From positions 25,184-89,183 of the forward strand of contig JARGSG010000135.1 of the NCBI GenBank assembly GCA_030374805.1: 64,000 nucleotides of DNA. The letters run 5' to 3'. Source of the DNA: Gracilaria gracilis. Taxonomy: Eukaryota > Rhodophyta > Florideophyceae > Gracilariales > Gracilariaceae. Of the stretch, positions 20,683 through 30,759 are shown piece after piece; within the stretch, counting starts at the first letter, position 1; each line of letters begins with the position of its first letter. A program made the position numbers and the translations under genes. The notes beneath the pieces are model-generated. The model was not told the DNA's origin and ran no database searches. It saw only the letters and a list, made by a program, of their open reading frames with translations.

Positions 20683-21181
20683 ATGCCTCGCGGTGTTTCG
20701 CACTTTTCAACAATCTCATCTTCGTCTCACCGGCACCACCCACAACACGACACACACATTCTAACTGATGCCGACCGACTCCTCTCCGACGCCGCCCATA
20801 TCTTCAACACGCTCGAGCTCGAAGTTCAGTCCCAGCACCTGCAAGGGCGAGACAAGCTTCGTTGCTATGTAACCGGCAGCCGTACCGCCTTGTCTTGTCG
20901 CAAGTGCGTTAACATAGAACAACGAGGTCAACGCGAAGATCGCCATCAGCTTTTCAACGCCATGGTGCTGCCGATGTGCGCATACGAATGAGCTCCAACA
21001 CGTCGCATATTGAGAAGAGCAATGATATGATCAACGATAGCAGACGTCGTGCGCCAAACAATCTTGGAAACATGTCCACTGGACTGCAGGAGAGTGAATC
21101 TATACTGAACAGTATGCAACGCCGCGCAATCGTCAATACAATAATGGTCTTTGTTCTGGGCGAATCAGCTTGGTGTCATTG
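20683..21181 (+). pseudogene. Qb-SNARE (Vti1/membrin-like) relic
   Basis: The first frame gives DADRLLSDAAHIFNTLELEV, like the N-terminal helices of Vti1-type SNAREs. Around 20,950-20,970 the frame shifts. The next frame gives SHIEKSNDMINDSRRRA, then LGNMSTGLQESESILNSMQR and NTIMVFVLG, which resembles a SNARE motif running into a C-terminal anchor. Vti1-type SNAREs fuse Golgi/endosome vesicles. The match is by pattern only and the helix is cut short, so confidence is modest. Confidence 0.4.
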
Positions 21182-21458
21182 ATTTTATGTTGTTCCAAAC
21201 ATCGTCGCCCCTAATCAGTGTGCACCAGTTTCTTTCTTTTCCACCCGTATGCGTATCGAAGGAACGTGTGTGAGGTTTTGCTCTCCGCGTGTGTGCGTCG
21301 TCGAACCAAGCTTGAGGACGCATCGCCTCAGACGTTGCGCATAGTATTCCAAGCCTTGGAAGGGAAAAGCCCACGTCATTCCACGTAGGACACGTCCCCA
21401 CGCGCAAACGCGTGGTCAACGTCCCCCTGAGGCGCGCGCCATGCCATGCGCGACGCGT

Positions 21459-21583
21459 ACAACGGTCGGCTGCAGGCGGCTGCTTTTGGAGCAGAGTGTG
21501 CTCCGCTTGCTGCGTGCGGCTGGCTGCTGTTGCACGCCGCTGCCATGGGCGTTGCTGGGCAGCGTTTTCTTTGCTGCTGCGTG
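21459..21583 (+). repeat. Dispersed 110-125 bp repeat, copy B
   Basis: Partner of 1281-1388 (opposite strand). Carries an extra 10-bp aggcggctgc block. Lies just upstream of ATG 21,641. Confidence 0.75.
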
Positions 21584-21640
21584 TTGCTAGGCGCGCGAGG
21601 GCCGAGACGAGCCCGCGACGAGACCGGCGCTGGTGCGGAG

Positions 21641-23671
21641 ATGGCTGTTTTGCACTCGCAGCCCTCTCCGGCGCAGCAGCCGCCGCCGTCCTTCGACTCG
21701 TCCTCGTCGCTCAATTTGTTCCATTCGGCTATGTCGCATCATTCGCCCTCTTCTTCTTCTTCGTCGCCGTCCCCCTCTTCGGCGTCCTTGCCGTCGCCGG
21801 ATGAGTCGGACGTCATCACGCATTCCACCGTGCCACCTTCGCCCTCGCGCGCGCCTTCCAAGCATTTGCATCCCTCCAGGTGGTTCTTTCACAAGGATAA
21901 AGACAGGGACAGGGACAAGCTGCCCTTACTTTCCACGCCGCCGCGCATTCCGAAGCGAGTGCGTACCAAGGATTGCCTCAGAATTCGCCAGGATGATATG
22001 CGATATCATCGTAGTACCTCCGATAAGAGCTCTATAGCGTCGGATGAACGTCGACTACAGCCACAACCGTCGCGCTTGCAATCTCCTACACCCAACCCGT
22101 TTCGTTCGGCGCCCCCATCCGTGTCCACACAAAACCCTTCCTTGTCCAGGAATGACTCGCCGTACCTTCAGTCGCAAACGCGCGATCTCTCGGACGATAA
22201 TGATTGGGTAACTGACCAGCTGGCTGATGTTGATGCGCAGCCTGTGCCCACTCCGCAGCATGTGCTGTCTTGCACATCGGCTGCGGCTGTGCCTGCCAAG
22301 CCCCCGCTTTTGCACCGCGATACCATCACGCTTCGCGTTTTCGACGATGCGCTGGAGCAAACCACAGAGACCGCCGCGCCCGTGCAGAACGTCATTGGTG
22401 TGTTTGACCCAGCTGCGGAGACCGATGAATGCGGGGATGACTTTGAATTTGAGCAGAGTACTCTCCCTTCTGCTGCACAGACCCAATTCCTGTCAAAGCA
22501 TACCTTTCCTCAATGGCTTGTTCAACCCTGATCGCGGACCAAGCTGCACACCTTTCCTCCTACCACGCCGTTGCCGCCGCTGCTTGACGGCGATCATCGA
22601 CTGCGTATACGACCGCTTCTTAGTACTGCTTTCGCTACACCAAAGCTTACTCATGCCTCGCTACTCATGTTTCTTGAAGCTGGTTACCAAGCCGCCTCGG
22701 CTCATCCCAGTTGCGCGCAGGTCAAGCAACTGTTCGCGAACGAAAGCGCAAACATTGGCGTTCATCTCCAGGCTCTGGTGCGCGATTCCGAACGCACCAT
22801 AGCTTTGGAGCATCGCACAAGGGCCACATATCTGCTCGCACGTGATGATGATGTTGCCGCTCTGGCCGCTCACAACCTGGACTTGGCTTATGAGATTCTG
22901 CTTTGAAAGCTTGAGTGCGCTCATTTACAAAGTGATCGAACTCAGTCTGCTCGCTTTCCTATGGCGCTTCTTAATGTTCACAAGCACCTTTCTAACTTTC
23001 GTGACGCTATTGCACTTGTTCTTGAGGCGCTGCATATTCTTACTGATAATCTATCTACCAACTTTGCGCTCGCGCTCGCTATTGAACTTGAATACAAGAA
23101 CTGTCTGTTGCATCAGAAGGTCGGCCCCATGGCTGAGGCTGGACGAGCTGTCAAGCACGCCATAGCGCATGCTGTGAAACTATCGAATCGACGGGAACTT
23201 CGGAATGATATTAGTGCCCCTCAACAGCATGGTATATGGTGGCAACTTCGTTGCAAGTTCGTCCAAGCCAAGGTCGCTTATGAACTTCAAGATCACGACC
23301 TGCCTGTTCGCCTCAGTTGCGAGTACATCAATGAGAGCATTTCGCGCATGGTTGGCGTCATTGGTCCCCCTCGTATACCGTCAATTGGTACTTCGTTCAT
23401 GCGCTTCTGTTTATTTTCACCCCCCTTGCTCGTGGTAGCTTTGTAGACGACGGTTCTCAGCCTTGGCGAAATGCGTTCATATCCGGCCGCTGCGGTTATG
23501 GTTGGTTTGACCAGTCTTGTCGCTACGGCCTTTGGGTATGCAGATGCTATCAAAGCTGCATCAAGCGTCCGTGCGCGTTTAAAAGACATGGGTACTGAGC
23601 TCCGTGAACAGTATGATATGATCACGCAGAACATTTCGCATGGTGATGAGATAGAAACAGACAACATCTAG
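21641..23671 (+). pseudogene. Ser/Pro-rich protein with helical-repeat C-terminus; three in-frame stops
   Basis: One reading frame of 677 codons runs from ATG 21,641 to TAG 23,669-23,671, interrupted only by TGA 22,529-22,531, TGA 22,904-22,906 and TAG 23,444-23,446. The N-terminal 300 residues are low-complexity Ser/Pro with acidic patches, probably disordered. The C-terminal half is rich in paired helices, for example NLDLAYEILL, HLSNFRDAIALVLEALHIL and MAEAGRAVKHAIAHAVKLSN, resembling TPR/MIT-like helical repeats. Around 23,380-23,500 a second frame also looks protein-like (SFVDDGSQPWRNAF), so an undetected intron or shift is possible there. Function unknown. Preceded by repeat copy B. Confidence 0.5.
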
Positions 23672-23716
23672 GTTACCCGCACGAACCAAATCACCGCTTC
23701 TTCCTTTGTCTACAAT

Positions 23717-23860
23717 ATGGGTGATTTCGGAGACTTTGGAGAGGATGATATTGAAGACGGGGATGCACAGTTAGAAAGGGAGCTCAACATCACGATTCAA
23801 AAATGCAACAATGAAACCGCCAACGGTGAAGCACCCTCCAACTCGTCGCATGTGGAGTAG
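23717..23860 (+). CDS. Short acidic ORF, hypothetical
   Basis: 47 codons: MGDFGDFGEDDIEDGDAQLE... ending SSHVE-TAG. It follows the helical gene by 45 bp. It may be a first exon or the start of a truncated gene; the frame does not continue convincingly. Confidence 0.3.
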   Translation: MGDFGDFGEDDIEDGDAQLERELNITIQKCNNETANGEAPSNSSHVE

Positions 23861-24439
23861 AGTGTACACCCGATTCAAAACCGATTACGACTTCAAAGGG
23901 GTTGAGATGATGAAGAAGCATAGCTCGACTTTCGTTAAGCATGACCAGCACCATCTACACGTCCTTCTTCTTTTCTACCCTTCATTCATTCGAGATTTTC
24001 CCGTAGCACTCGAGCTCCTCAACGCGATTCGAAATGTGCGATTCTGGCCTGGAATCGCATTTTCTTGCACTTATGGAGAAACTACGGTTTCCCATTCGTT
24101 CTATGTGCTGCCGGACTGCTGCATCATTCAGTCGCTGGGCGACGTCGGAGCCAGTGCGCTGGTGTTGCAGCAGCGTGTCGGTGCCGATGCGCTGCTGCGA
24201 GCGGGAATGGGCCACGCATTGCTCCAGACGTGATCGGTGTATGTTTGGGAAGCAACACACGCAGAGCGGGAAATATATCATGTCCCAAAGGAAAGTAGCG
24301 ACGCATGACGACGGAACCAGGCTCGTAAAGTGGGAGGCGGGTGGCAGAGGGGCAGAAAGGTGCGGAACAGGAGAGAATACTGTTCCGCTCGCACGAGCAT
24401 TGCGCGACGCGCATCTGGCTGAGACAGAGACGGGCCTGG

Positions 24440-24800
24440 GGTAGGTGACGCCGGCGGTCGGGGCTAGCACGGAGCGCAGTGCCCCTGCCGGCCGTTAGTC
24501 ATCCGTAATACTAATGCAGCTCTTTTGATTGCTTGCGTCCTTTCGGCACGCCGCCCGCCACTAACACGCCGTTCTAGAACACAGACGAGCTGGACGCCAC
24601 ATGCCCCAGCACGTGCGGTAGTGCAGCGCGTGTTAGTCATTTGTCGCTCCAGTAGCCGTGCTCGTTGGTAGCGCGTTGAGAACCGCCGTGTTCGTCGCCG
24701 GAATGGATTCCGCCCAAAAGCAGATCGCGTGACGCGTGCAGAGCGGCGAACATGTTTTTGGGGGGATTCGTCATGTCCGCCTTTCGAAGCCCTCGTTTGT
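24440..24800 (-). pseudogene. Kelch-repeat gene fragment
   Basis: In one minus frame NMFAALHASRDLLLGGIHSG resembles the H...LLLFGG strand of a kelch blade. In another, HVLGHVASSSSVF-TAG-NGVLVAGGVPKG resembles the next blade (R-x-GH...L-x-V-x-GG). Two further in-frame stops (TAG, TGA) follow ELH and YYG. Kelch proteins are beta-propeller adaptors. Upstream minus-strand coding (to ~25,150) may be its N-terminal region but shows no motif. Confidence 0.35.
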
Positions 24801-25569
24801 TCACGTTTTGTAGCGATAGCATGAAGCTGTGCGCCAGATCGGGCCTCCCGATGAGTTTTTTTTGCAACGCATGCCGCTGGCGTACAGAAACGAGTGTAAC
24901 AGTGCGATGTGTACCATGGCACCGCTGCACATGGATGGGGGCAGTCGTGGTAGAGATTTCCATCTGTTGGTGGGGAGAGAGGACGAGAGGCAGTAACGTT
25001 CGGAGTGACCGCAAGGTACCTGGCACGAAGACTAGAAAGCCGCCGTAAGAATAAATTGAGTCGCTGCGTTGTGTTTTTGGTTTACTCCGCAAGAGTGAGG
25101 CGAAGTCACGATGTACATTTGTACCGAATCGGCACGTCCTCGTAGCGGCAGTAAACAAAGTGAACGCGTTAGTGTTGAAAAAATAATTTCGTGAACTAGA
25201 GCGTCGCCAACGGGTTCACAAGCTCATAGGCACAACGCCCGTACTTTTCCTCTCTCGCTCGCTCTCTTGATCTGAATGTTACGCTTAATTGTCGCATAAC
25301 GGCAGCGTTTGAGTTTGTCGGCCTACGCGGCACTCCAAGAAGAAGCAAGTCCGACGGTAGTCCTTGACTTCAGAAAAAGCTCTGGCTTTTTGAGCCAAAC
25401 AGTGTTTATGCCAGGTCTATCACCGCCGGCGCGCGGAATAACGCCACATCGCCGAGTGCATCCGCGCCATACCACCAAACACCGTCTCCAGCGAGCACCA
25501 CCGCACGCGTCCAACGTTTCCATCGCCGGTGCGTTTTCGTAGAGGAAAGTACATAGTGCAGAGGAATTT

Positions 25570-26010
25570 GTGTATGCCTACGAGGCTTCCTTTGAAGCAG
25601 AAGAAGAAACTTCACGGATTGTCTTCTGGATGGGTAGGCCGCATTCGTTTGCCACTTGTGTATACAATCACTTGGCCATTGACCAAGAATGTGGGCCGTT
25701 TGGAACATCGAAAGCGCTCTCGCATGCGGTGTACATCTGCAGAAACGACAACCTGTATTTGAGCTATCCCAACTTGACTACTGAATCGTCTGTTTCTGTA
25801 TTCATTGCGGTCCCGTTTCTACTCGTATTGGTCGGGTTGTTGACATCTATCGTCTGTGCAACGGTGGGGAAGCTATGGGGTTTCGGATTAGAATCGCGTT
25901 CAAACCAGATGGAGAACGTGCGAAAGAAGTTGAGGGTGAACGCGCTCGTTGGGGGTGTGATACTCGTGGCGTACCACGCGCTCTTGTCTGTTGCTTCGCA
26001 TGTCCCATAG
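25570..26010 (+). pseudogene. Membrane H+-pyrophosphatase-like fragment, second copy
   Basis: Bases 25,644-25,702 match the reverse complement of 1-59, in the frame SFATCVYNHLAIDQECGPF. Downstream, SVSVFIAVPFLLVLVGLLTS, then MENVRKKLRVNALVGGVILV and ending YHALLSVASHV, follows the pyrophosphatase pattern 'YPLLISS.GI..CL.TT ... E..LK.QL..S..'. It therefore covers the segment just after the part present at 1-932. Left of 25,644 the two loci do not match. It ends at a stop at 26,008-26,010, exactly where a WRAP73-like fragment begins on the other strand. No catalytic motif seen. Confidence 0.55.
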
Positions 26011-26526
26011 CAGCAATGCTTTGTCGCACGCCAACGCCAGCAGCGCGCGTTCGCTTGCCCATGCTATGGCCCTCGCAACTCCCAACTGGCTAGGCTCCCA
26101 TCGCAACTCGCCATCGGCAAGCCGCCTGCCGTGAGTGTCCCACACCCATAGGTGCTCCCCATTGTCACTACGCGTCGCCAGCATGCTGCCGTCTCCACCC
26201 CATGGCACATCTACCCATCCTGGCTCTTCGTCTTCGCTCGCGCCGCCCATCTTATCCTCCAAACTGCTCAACACGCCTTTGCAGATCCAGTCTCCGAAGT
26301 CTACCCTCCACACCATCGTTCCCTCTCCATCATCATGTTGTTCAAAGCGACTAATTTCGTGTGTGTACCCATCTGTGCGTTTCACTCCGCTCACAACAAT
26401 CAGGATACCGTACTCACCAAAACTTATATCTCTTACGTCACCTTCCAACTCCCACTTCCGTCTCGCCGCCCCTCCTGCCTGCAAAAGGCTCTCTCCTGGG
26501 CGATTTGAGCATCGGATGGGGCTCAA
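26000..26526 (-). pseudogene. WRAP73/WDR8-like WD40 fragment
   Basis: WRAP73 is a WD40 protein of centrosomes and spindles. GGDGSMLATRSDNGEHLWVW, then AWASERALLALACDKALLLW, matches the family's C-terminal blades (SPDS.FLATRND..P..VWVWD ... W.P....LA.C....LYLW). The preceding WELEGDVRDISFGEYGILIV would be the upstream blade. The start codon is not convincing and the first ~300 residues are missing. At about 26,000 the homology stops and the frame runs into the antisense of the pyrophosphatase fragment. Confidence 0.5.
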
Positions 26527-26864
26527 ATCTCAACGTGACTAAACGGGTGGGCGCTCGAAAGAACGCTTCACTTGGGAAACATACTGGCAGCTTGATTGTT
26601 TATGTGAGAAAGCAAAAGGATTGTGAACCTGTCAAAAACTATCTTAGGGTGTCCACACTCTCGCTCCAGGGCAAGGTAGAAATGTACCATGGTGGCATGA
26701 CTCAAAGATCGAGCGAAAGTCCAAGCTCAGTTTGAGATGGGCTCCATTTCAATTTTGGTGGCAACCGTCGCACTTGGAATGGGGCTGATCTCTTTCCCCT
26801 TGTATCCTTATTCATCGTCTATATAATCTACGAGTACGGAGGTGCAAACTTGATACATCAGCTT

Positions 26865-27332
26865 CTATTTTGTGTGGCGGAAGCAATCCATTTTTCTGTC
26901 ACAGAATGCACAGCTTTTCTCCGAAGAAGACGCCACAGATTTTGCAGATGTCCCATACTTGCGCACCTTCCGGATGCCAACATGAATTCTGTTTCCAGCC
27001 CGTAGTTTCGTACAGGAACGGTTAATCTCGCTTGCAAGACGTTCTTCAAGCTCTTCGAGTTGAGCATTAAACAAGTTCATCACGGAGTTGATTGCGCGAT
27101 CCACATGTGCGCAAATAACACTTTGAGTTTCGGTTCGAACGGTTACTATTGATTCTTCCACCATTGACCTAACTTCTTTCTCGGAAACTGGTTTTCGGGA
27201 GACCTGTGCTTCGTGACGAAGCTTCTGCTTGGTGCCAGGCGATGCAGAAGCTACGTACTCGAGCAGGTCTCTATCCTGATCTTCAAGTCCATTTTGTGCC
27301 TGGCTGACACTCCTGTTCGCAGCTCGGGTCAT
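26865..27332 (-). CDS. Hypothetical coiled-coil protein
   Basis: ATG 27332 to stop at 26,865, about 155 residues. The middle is helical and acidic (VSEKEVRSMVEESIVTVRTE, then NAQLEELEERLASEINRSC). The end is basic with CAFCDRKMDC. No family. The frame is clean and codon-like. Confidence 0.4.
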   Translation of the reverse strand: MTRAANRSVSQAQNGLEDQDRDLLEYVASASPGTKQKLRHEAQVSRKPVSEKEVRSMVEESIVTVRTETQSVICAHVDRAINSVMNLFNAQLEELEERLASEINRSCTKLRAGNRIHVGIRKVRKYGTSAKSVASSSEKSCAFCDRKMDCFRHTK

Positions 27333-27428
27333 TGTAGTTAGAAACAAGATTTGGAGCAAGAAGTAAAGGGTTGAAGAGGATGAAAATCTTACGAGGAAAG
27401 CAAGCGCAGTGTCTGTACCCTTAGCAGT

Positions 27429-27647
27429 TTAAGTACTACTGCCAGCGCCATCCTTCGCGCGTCTACCGCACGACCGGCGCCGCACCGCGCGGGAAGCACT
27501 CATCGAGTCACTTCGTGCTCTCCTGCTCTCGAGACTATCAGCAAGCCAACGCGAAGGTATTGGCACTATCTTCTGTAGAGCGTTTTTCTTCTCGTTGGAT
27601 AAGTTTTGCTTCAAAAGAAGTGAAGTGTTTGTATATTCTGCGAGCAT
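27429..27647 (-). CDS. Small hypothetical ORF
   Basis: 72 codons from ATG: MLAEYTNTSLLLKQNLSNEK... then Arg/Ser-rich. It could be an upstream exon of the coiled-coil gene to its left, since both lie on the minus strand 97 bp apart, but no splice sites were identified. Confidence 0.25.
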   Translation of the reverse strand: MLAEYTNTSLLLKQNLSNEKKNALQKIVPIPSRWLADSLESRRARSDSMSASRAVRRRSCGRRAKDGAGSST

Positions 27648-28028
27648 TTGCGCAACGCCAGATTGATGATCTCGGTTGATGCCTTCGGTACGTGTCGTAT
27701 GGCTGCGTTAAGTTTTTGTTAGCACGTTAACGTGTTCGAACGTTTCGCGAGGTGCGCTTCTGACAGCCGTCGCGCGGAAGCTCCACGCACGCAAGGCGCG
27801 GGAGTTAAACCTTTGAATTTGAAACTGGGTTTCAGTTCTTCAGTTCAGGATTGTAGGCTCTTATGCACGGCCCTGGGCGTCTGCCAGAGCCTTAAGAACT
27901 ATCCCTCATACCCTTGTACATGGTACCGTTGTACCTTTACATGTAGTTCGCGAGAAGATTGCGTCCTTCATTGAGACGTTCTTGGTTCATATTTACACAT
28001 AGCCTCGCCTGGAGCACTGCCTCACAAC

Positions 28029-28250
28029 CTAATCTGTCAGTTCTCGTTCGATTATGTGCTCTCTAACCCGCCCAGGAAACTTGCGTTGAGTGAGCGCCTG
28101 TGCTCGATAGCGCGCCAGCAGATCGGCGAGCGGCTCTTCACTGGGCTCACTGTCATTCTGAGCCGGACGATTTGCCTTTCGAGTGCGCTTCGCAGAGCGA
28201 GTAGGAACATCCAGACAGACAAGCCGTCGCACAACAAGTTTCGACACCAC
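28029..28250 (-). other. Coding-like fragment without start
   Basis: Minus-strand frame RLVCLDVPTRSAKRTRKANR... then EEPLADLLARYRAQALTQRK to a stop at 28,029. Looks like a basic C-terminal tail of a longer protein. No family and no ATG. Confidence 0.25.
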
Positions 28251-28654
28251 CCGACACGTACTAGAAGTACTTCATCTGAGCAGGTTGGCGTTACTCAGCT
28301 CAGCGTGCGCGGCGGGTGTCACCACCGCGTTGGGGGCACGTGATGATCATCAGATGACATGATTGGCCGTGCAATTTGAAATTCAAACTACAAGGCTCCA
28401 AAGGGTAAGAAGACAAGCAACAATGTGCGCCTGCCAAGCGAATTCGACCAGAGGTTGCGGGAGTCGTCTGCACGCCAGAAAAAGCACGCACCCGCACGCG
28501 CTCTCTCGCCTAGCCCCGCGGCACCTGCACATCGTCACAAACAGTTGTGATCGCTCCGATACCGCAGCCTTGTGCATTGGGGCGCGTAGCGTGCCACTCC
28601 GTCCGTGTCCATCGTCACTGAAGCCTAATACGTCAACAAGCTGAGGTTCATCAC

Positions 28655-29152
28655 CTCAAAAGCCTACCACGGCTATAAAGTGAGGTCCATCGCGACATAA
28701 GCCCACCAAGGCTATAAAATGAGGTCCATCTGGGCATGAGCCTACCACGGCTATAAAGTGAGGTCCATCGCGACATAAGCCCACCAAGGCTATAAACTGA
28801 GGTCCATCGGAGCATGAGCCTACCACGGCTATAAAGTGAGGTCCATCGCGACATAAGCCCACTAATGATATAATCTGAGGCCTATCTGGGCATAAGCCTA
28901 CCGCGGCTATAAAGTGAGGTCCATCGCGACATAGCCCACCAAGGCTATAAACTGAGGTCTATCTAGGCATGAGCCTACCACGGCTATAAAGTGAGGTCCA
29001 TCGCGACATAAGCCTACTAATGATATAATCTGAGGCCTATCTGGGCATAAGCCTACCACGGCTATAAAGTGAGGTCCATCGCTACATAGCCCACCAAGGC
29101 TATAAACTGAGGTCTATCTGGGCATGAACCAAGCCTACCACGGCTATAAAAT
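28655..29152. repeat. Tandem array, 39-bp unit alternating in two versions (about 12-13 copies)
   Basis: Unit of the type agcctaccacggctataaag + tgaggtccatcgcgacata alternates with agcccaccaaggctataaa(a/c) + tgaggtccatctgggcatg, giving a 78-bp higher-order period. Almost every unit contains ggctataaa, a TATA-like word. 39 is a multiple of 3, so the minus strand stays open in places as a 13-residue peptide repeat. The array ends at the truncated 3' side of MutS2. Confidence 0.9.
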
Positions 29153-29169
29153 GGGAACTCTCTCATCCA

Positions 29170-30400
29170 GCAAACACACACACCCTCGCACACAGAAGCA
29201 AGCCGCCCCGTAGTCGATCGAGACGGCTCTCCAACTCAGAGCGCATTGCACCCGCTTCCGGCAACACACGTTCCGAATCTTCGCGTGCAGTTTCAGCCGC
29301 ATTCTTATCACGCTCAAGACTGGATATCATCTTTTCAATGTCCACCCTTGTGCTTTCCCCTTTCTCGCCATCCGCACCGTTCAACAGAAATTGCGCCTCC
29401 TCAATGATGGAAGGATCCAATCCGAGTCGCTCCGCAATGGCCAGAGCATTTGACCGACCCGGTATCCCCCAGATCATCCGGTATGTCGGCACCATATTGA
29501 CATCATCGAACTCCACGCTGGCATTCTCGAAGAAACGGGCGGAGCTGTCCTTTGAGTATTTCAAAGTCTTAAGCTCACCGTGATGCGTGGTAGCAAAAGT
29601 TAGTGCAGCTCGATTCCTGACTGCCAGATGTCTAAGAATGGACATTCCCGGCGCAGCCCCTTCAGTCGGATCCTGTTGATGCACAAAACATAGTGGTACA
29701 CAAGTCAAGAGTTAGTCACGGGAAGCCTTATCAAACAGCATATCAGCCTTGGCTTACGCCAAAGAGGTGGTACGTACCGTTCCAGATCCAATCTCGTCCA
29801 ACAAAACTAACAGCTGCCGTGTGCCAGCGGCCAGAATGCGCTTGATTCTCTCAACATGTCCCGAGAACGTGGACAAAGACTGTACGAGAGATTGATCGTC
29901 GCCAATGTCCGCAAGCACGTTATCGAAGTATGGAATGGGCGTACACAGCTGAACATCATCGTCACCACCCTCTGCAACACCTGGTAAAAACATATCTGCC
30001 TTTGCCATGAGCACTGACACTCCAAGAGTCTTCAGTGCCAGCGTCTTTCCACCGGTGTTTGGTCCAGTGACACAGACGCAGCGAACACCGTCGGAAAGCT
30101 GGTACTTTGAGGGGACAACCTCCCGCTTCCAAAGCGGTTGTTCACTTTGTGCGGTTTGTGAGGAAAGGTTTTCTGGCTCTGTAGACTGAGTGCGCGTCTT
30201 GGCGCTCCACGAAAGCAATGGATGTCGCACGCCCAAAGGCGCAGGGGTTTGGTATTGTCAAACTGCACATCGACAGCACCGAGTTGATGTGAAGCGGTGG
30301 CTTTGGCGACGGCGACATCCAGCTCGCAGATTACGTCACACAGGTGCGCTACATCGTGGCGCAAGGGAGCAACCAAGTCACTCACAGCCCGGTACCGTTG
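29170..30400 (-). pseudogene. MutS2-type MutS homologue, truncated both ends
   Basis: MutS2 proteins are clamp-less MutS ATPases of bacteria and plastids acting in recombination or ribosome rescue. The lever part reads DLVAPLRHDVAHLCDVICEL (30,385). A one-base shift near 30,235 precedes VRHPLLSW. The ATPase has TGPNTGGKTLALKTLG (Walker A), YFDNVLADIGDDQSLVQSLS, GHVERI, LVLLDEIGSGT (Walker B), then across an intron DPTEGAAPGMSIL, FATTHHGELKTLKY and FENASVEFDDVN...YRMIWGIPGRSNALA. It stops in the helical linker at the edge of the 39-bp array, so the C-terminal Smr nuclease domain is missing. The N-terminus before about 30,400 is also missing. Confidence 0.88.
29673..29777 (-). other. Spliceosomal intron in MutS2 (105 bp)
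   Basis: Between GSGT and DPTEG, two strictly adjacent parts of the MutS2 Walker B region, lies a 105-bp insert. On the minus strand it begins GTACGT, contains a branch-like ctaac (gtgactaactcttgac) and ends caacag. Phase 0. It is the only clear intron in the window. Confidence 0.85.
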
Positions 30401-30512
30401 TATACGTCATGTGATGCATGTTTGTTAAGGGCGGAGAATCCTGAGTTGAAAATGACTGTAAGGCGTGATTCCAGATGTACGAAATCTTGCCACAAAGCTG
30501 TAGTAACGCCAC

Positions 30513-30755
30513 TCTGGGGCTGTGCGAACGCCGCCATAAGGCCGTGCGAACGCCGCCATAAGGCTGTGCGAACGCCGCCATAAGGCTGTGCGAACGCCGC
30601 CATAAGGCTGTGCGAACGCCGCTCTTGAGCTGTGCGAACGCCGCCTAAAGGCTGTGCTAACGCCGCTCTAGAGCTGTGCGAACGCCGCCTCAAGGCTGCG
30701 CGAACGCCGCACCAGAGCGTTGAGAACGCTGCTTTAAGGCTGTGCGAACGCCCCC
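30513..30755. repeat. Tandem array, 22-bp unit (about 11 copies)
   Basis: Unit ataaggctgtgcgaacgccgcc; the first four after the leading copy are near identical and later ones diverge (ctagagctgtgcgaacgccg, ttaaggctgtgcgaacgccc). It lies just right of the MutS2 fragment. Confidence 0.9.
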
Positions 30756-30759
30756 AAGG

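Noticed and set aside
28651-28862. Peptide repeat frames over the 39-bp array
   Set aside because: The repeat unit is a multiple of three, so openness is automatic.
28655-30755. CRISPR array
   Set aside because: The 39-bp and 22-bp arrays are continuous tandem repeats without unique spacers, in eukaryotic DNA.
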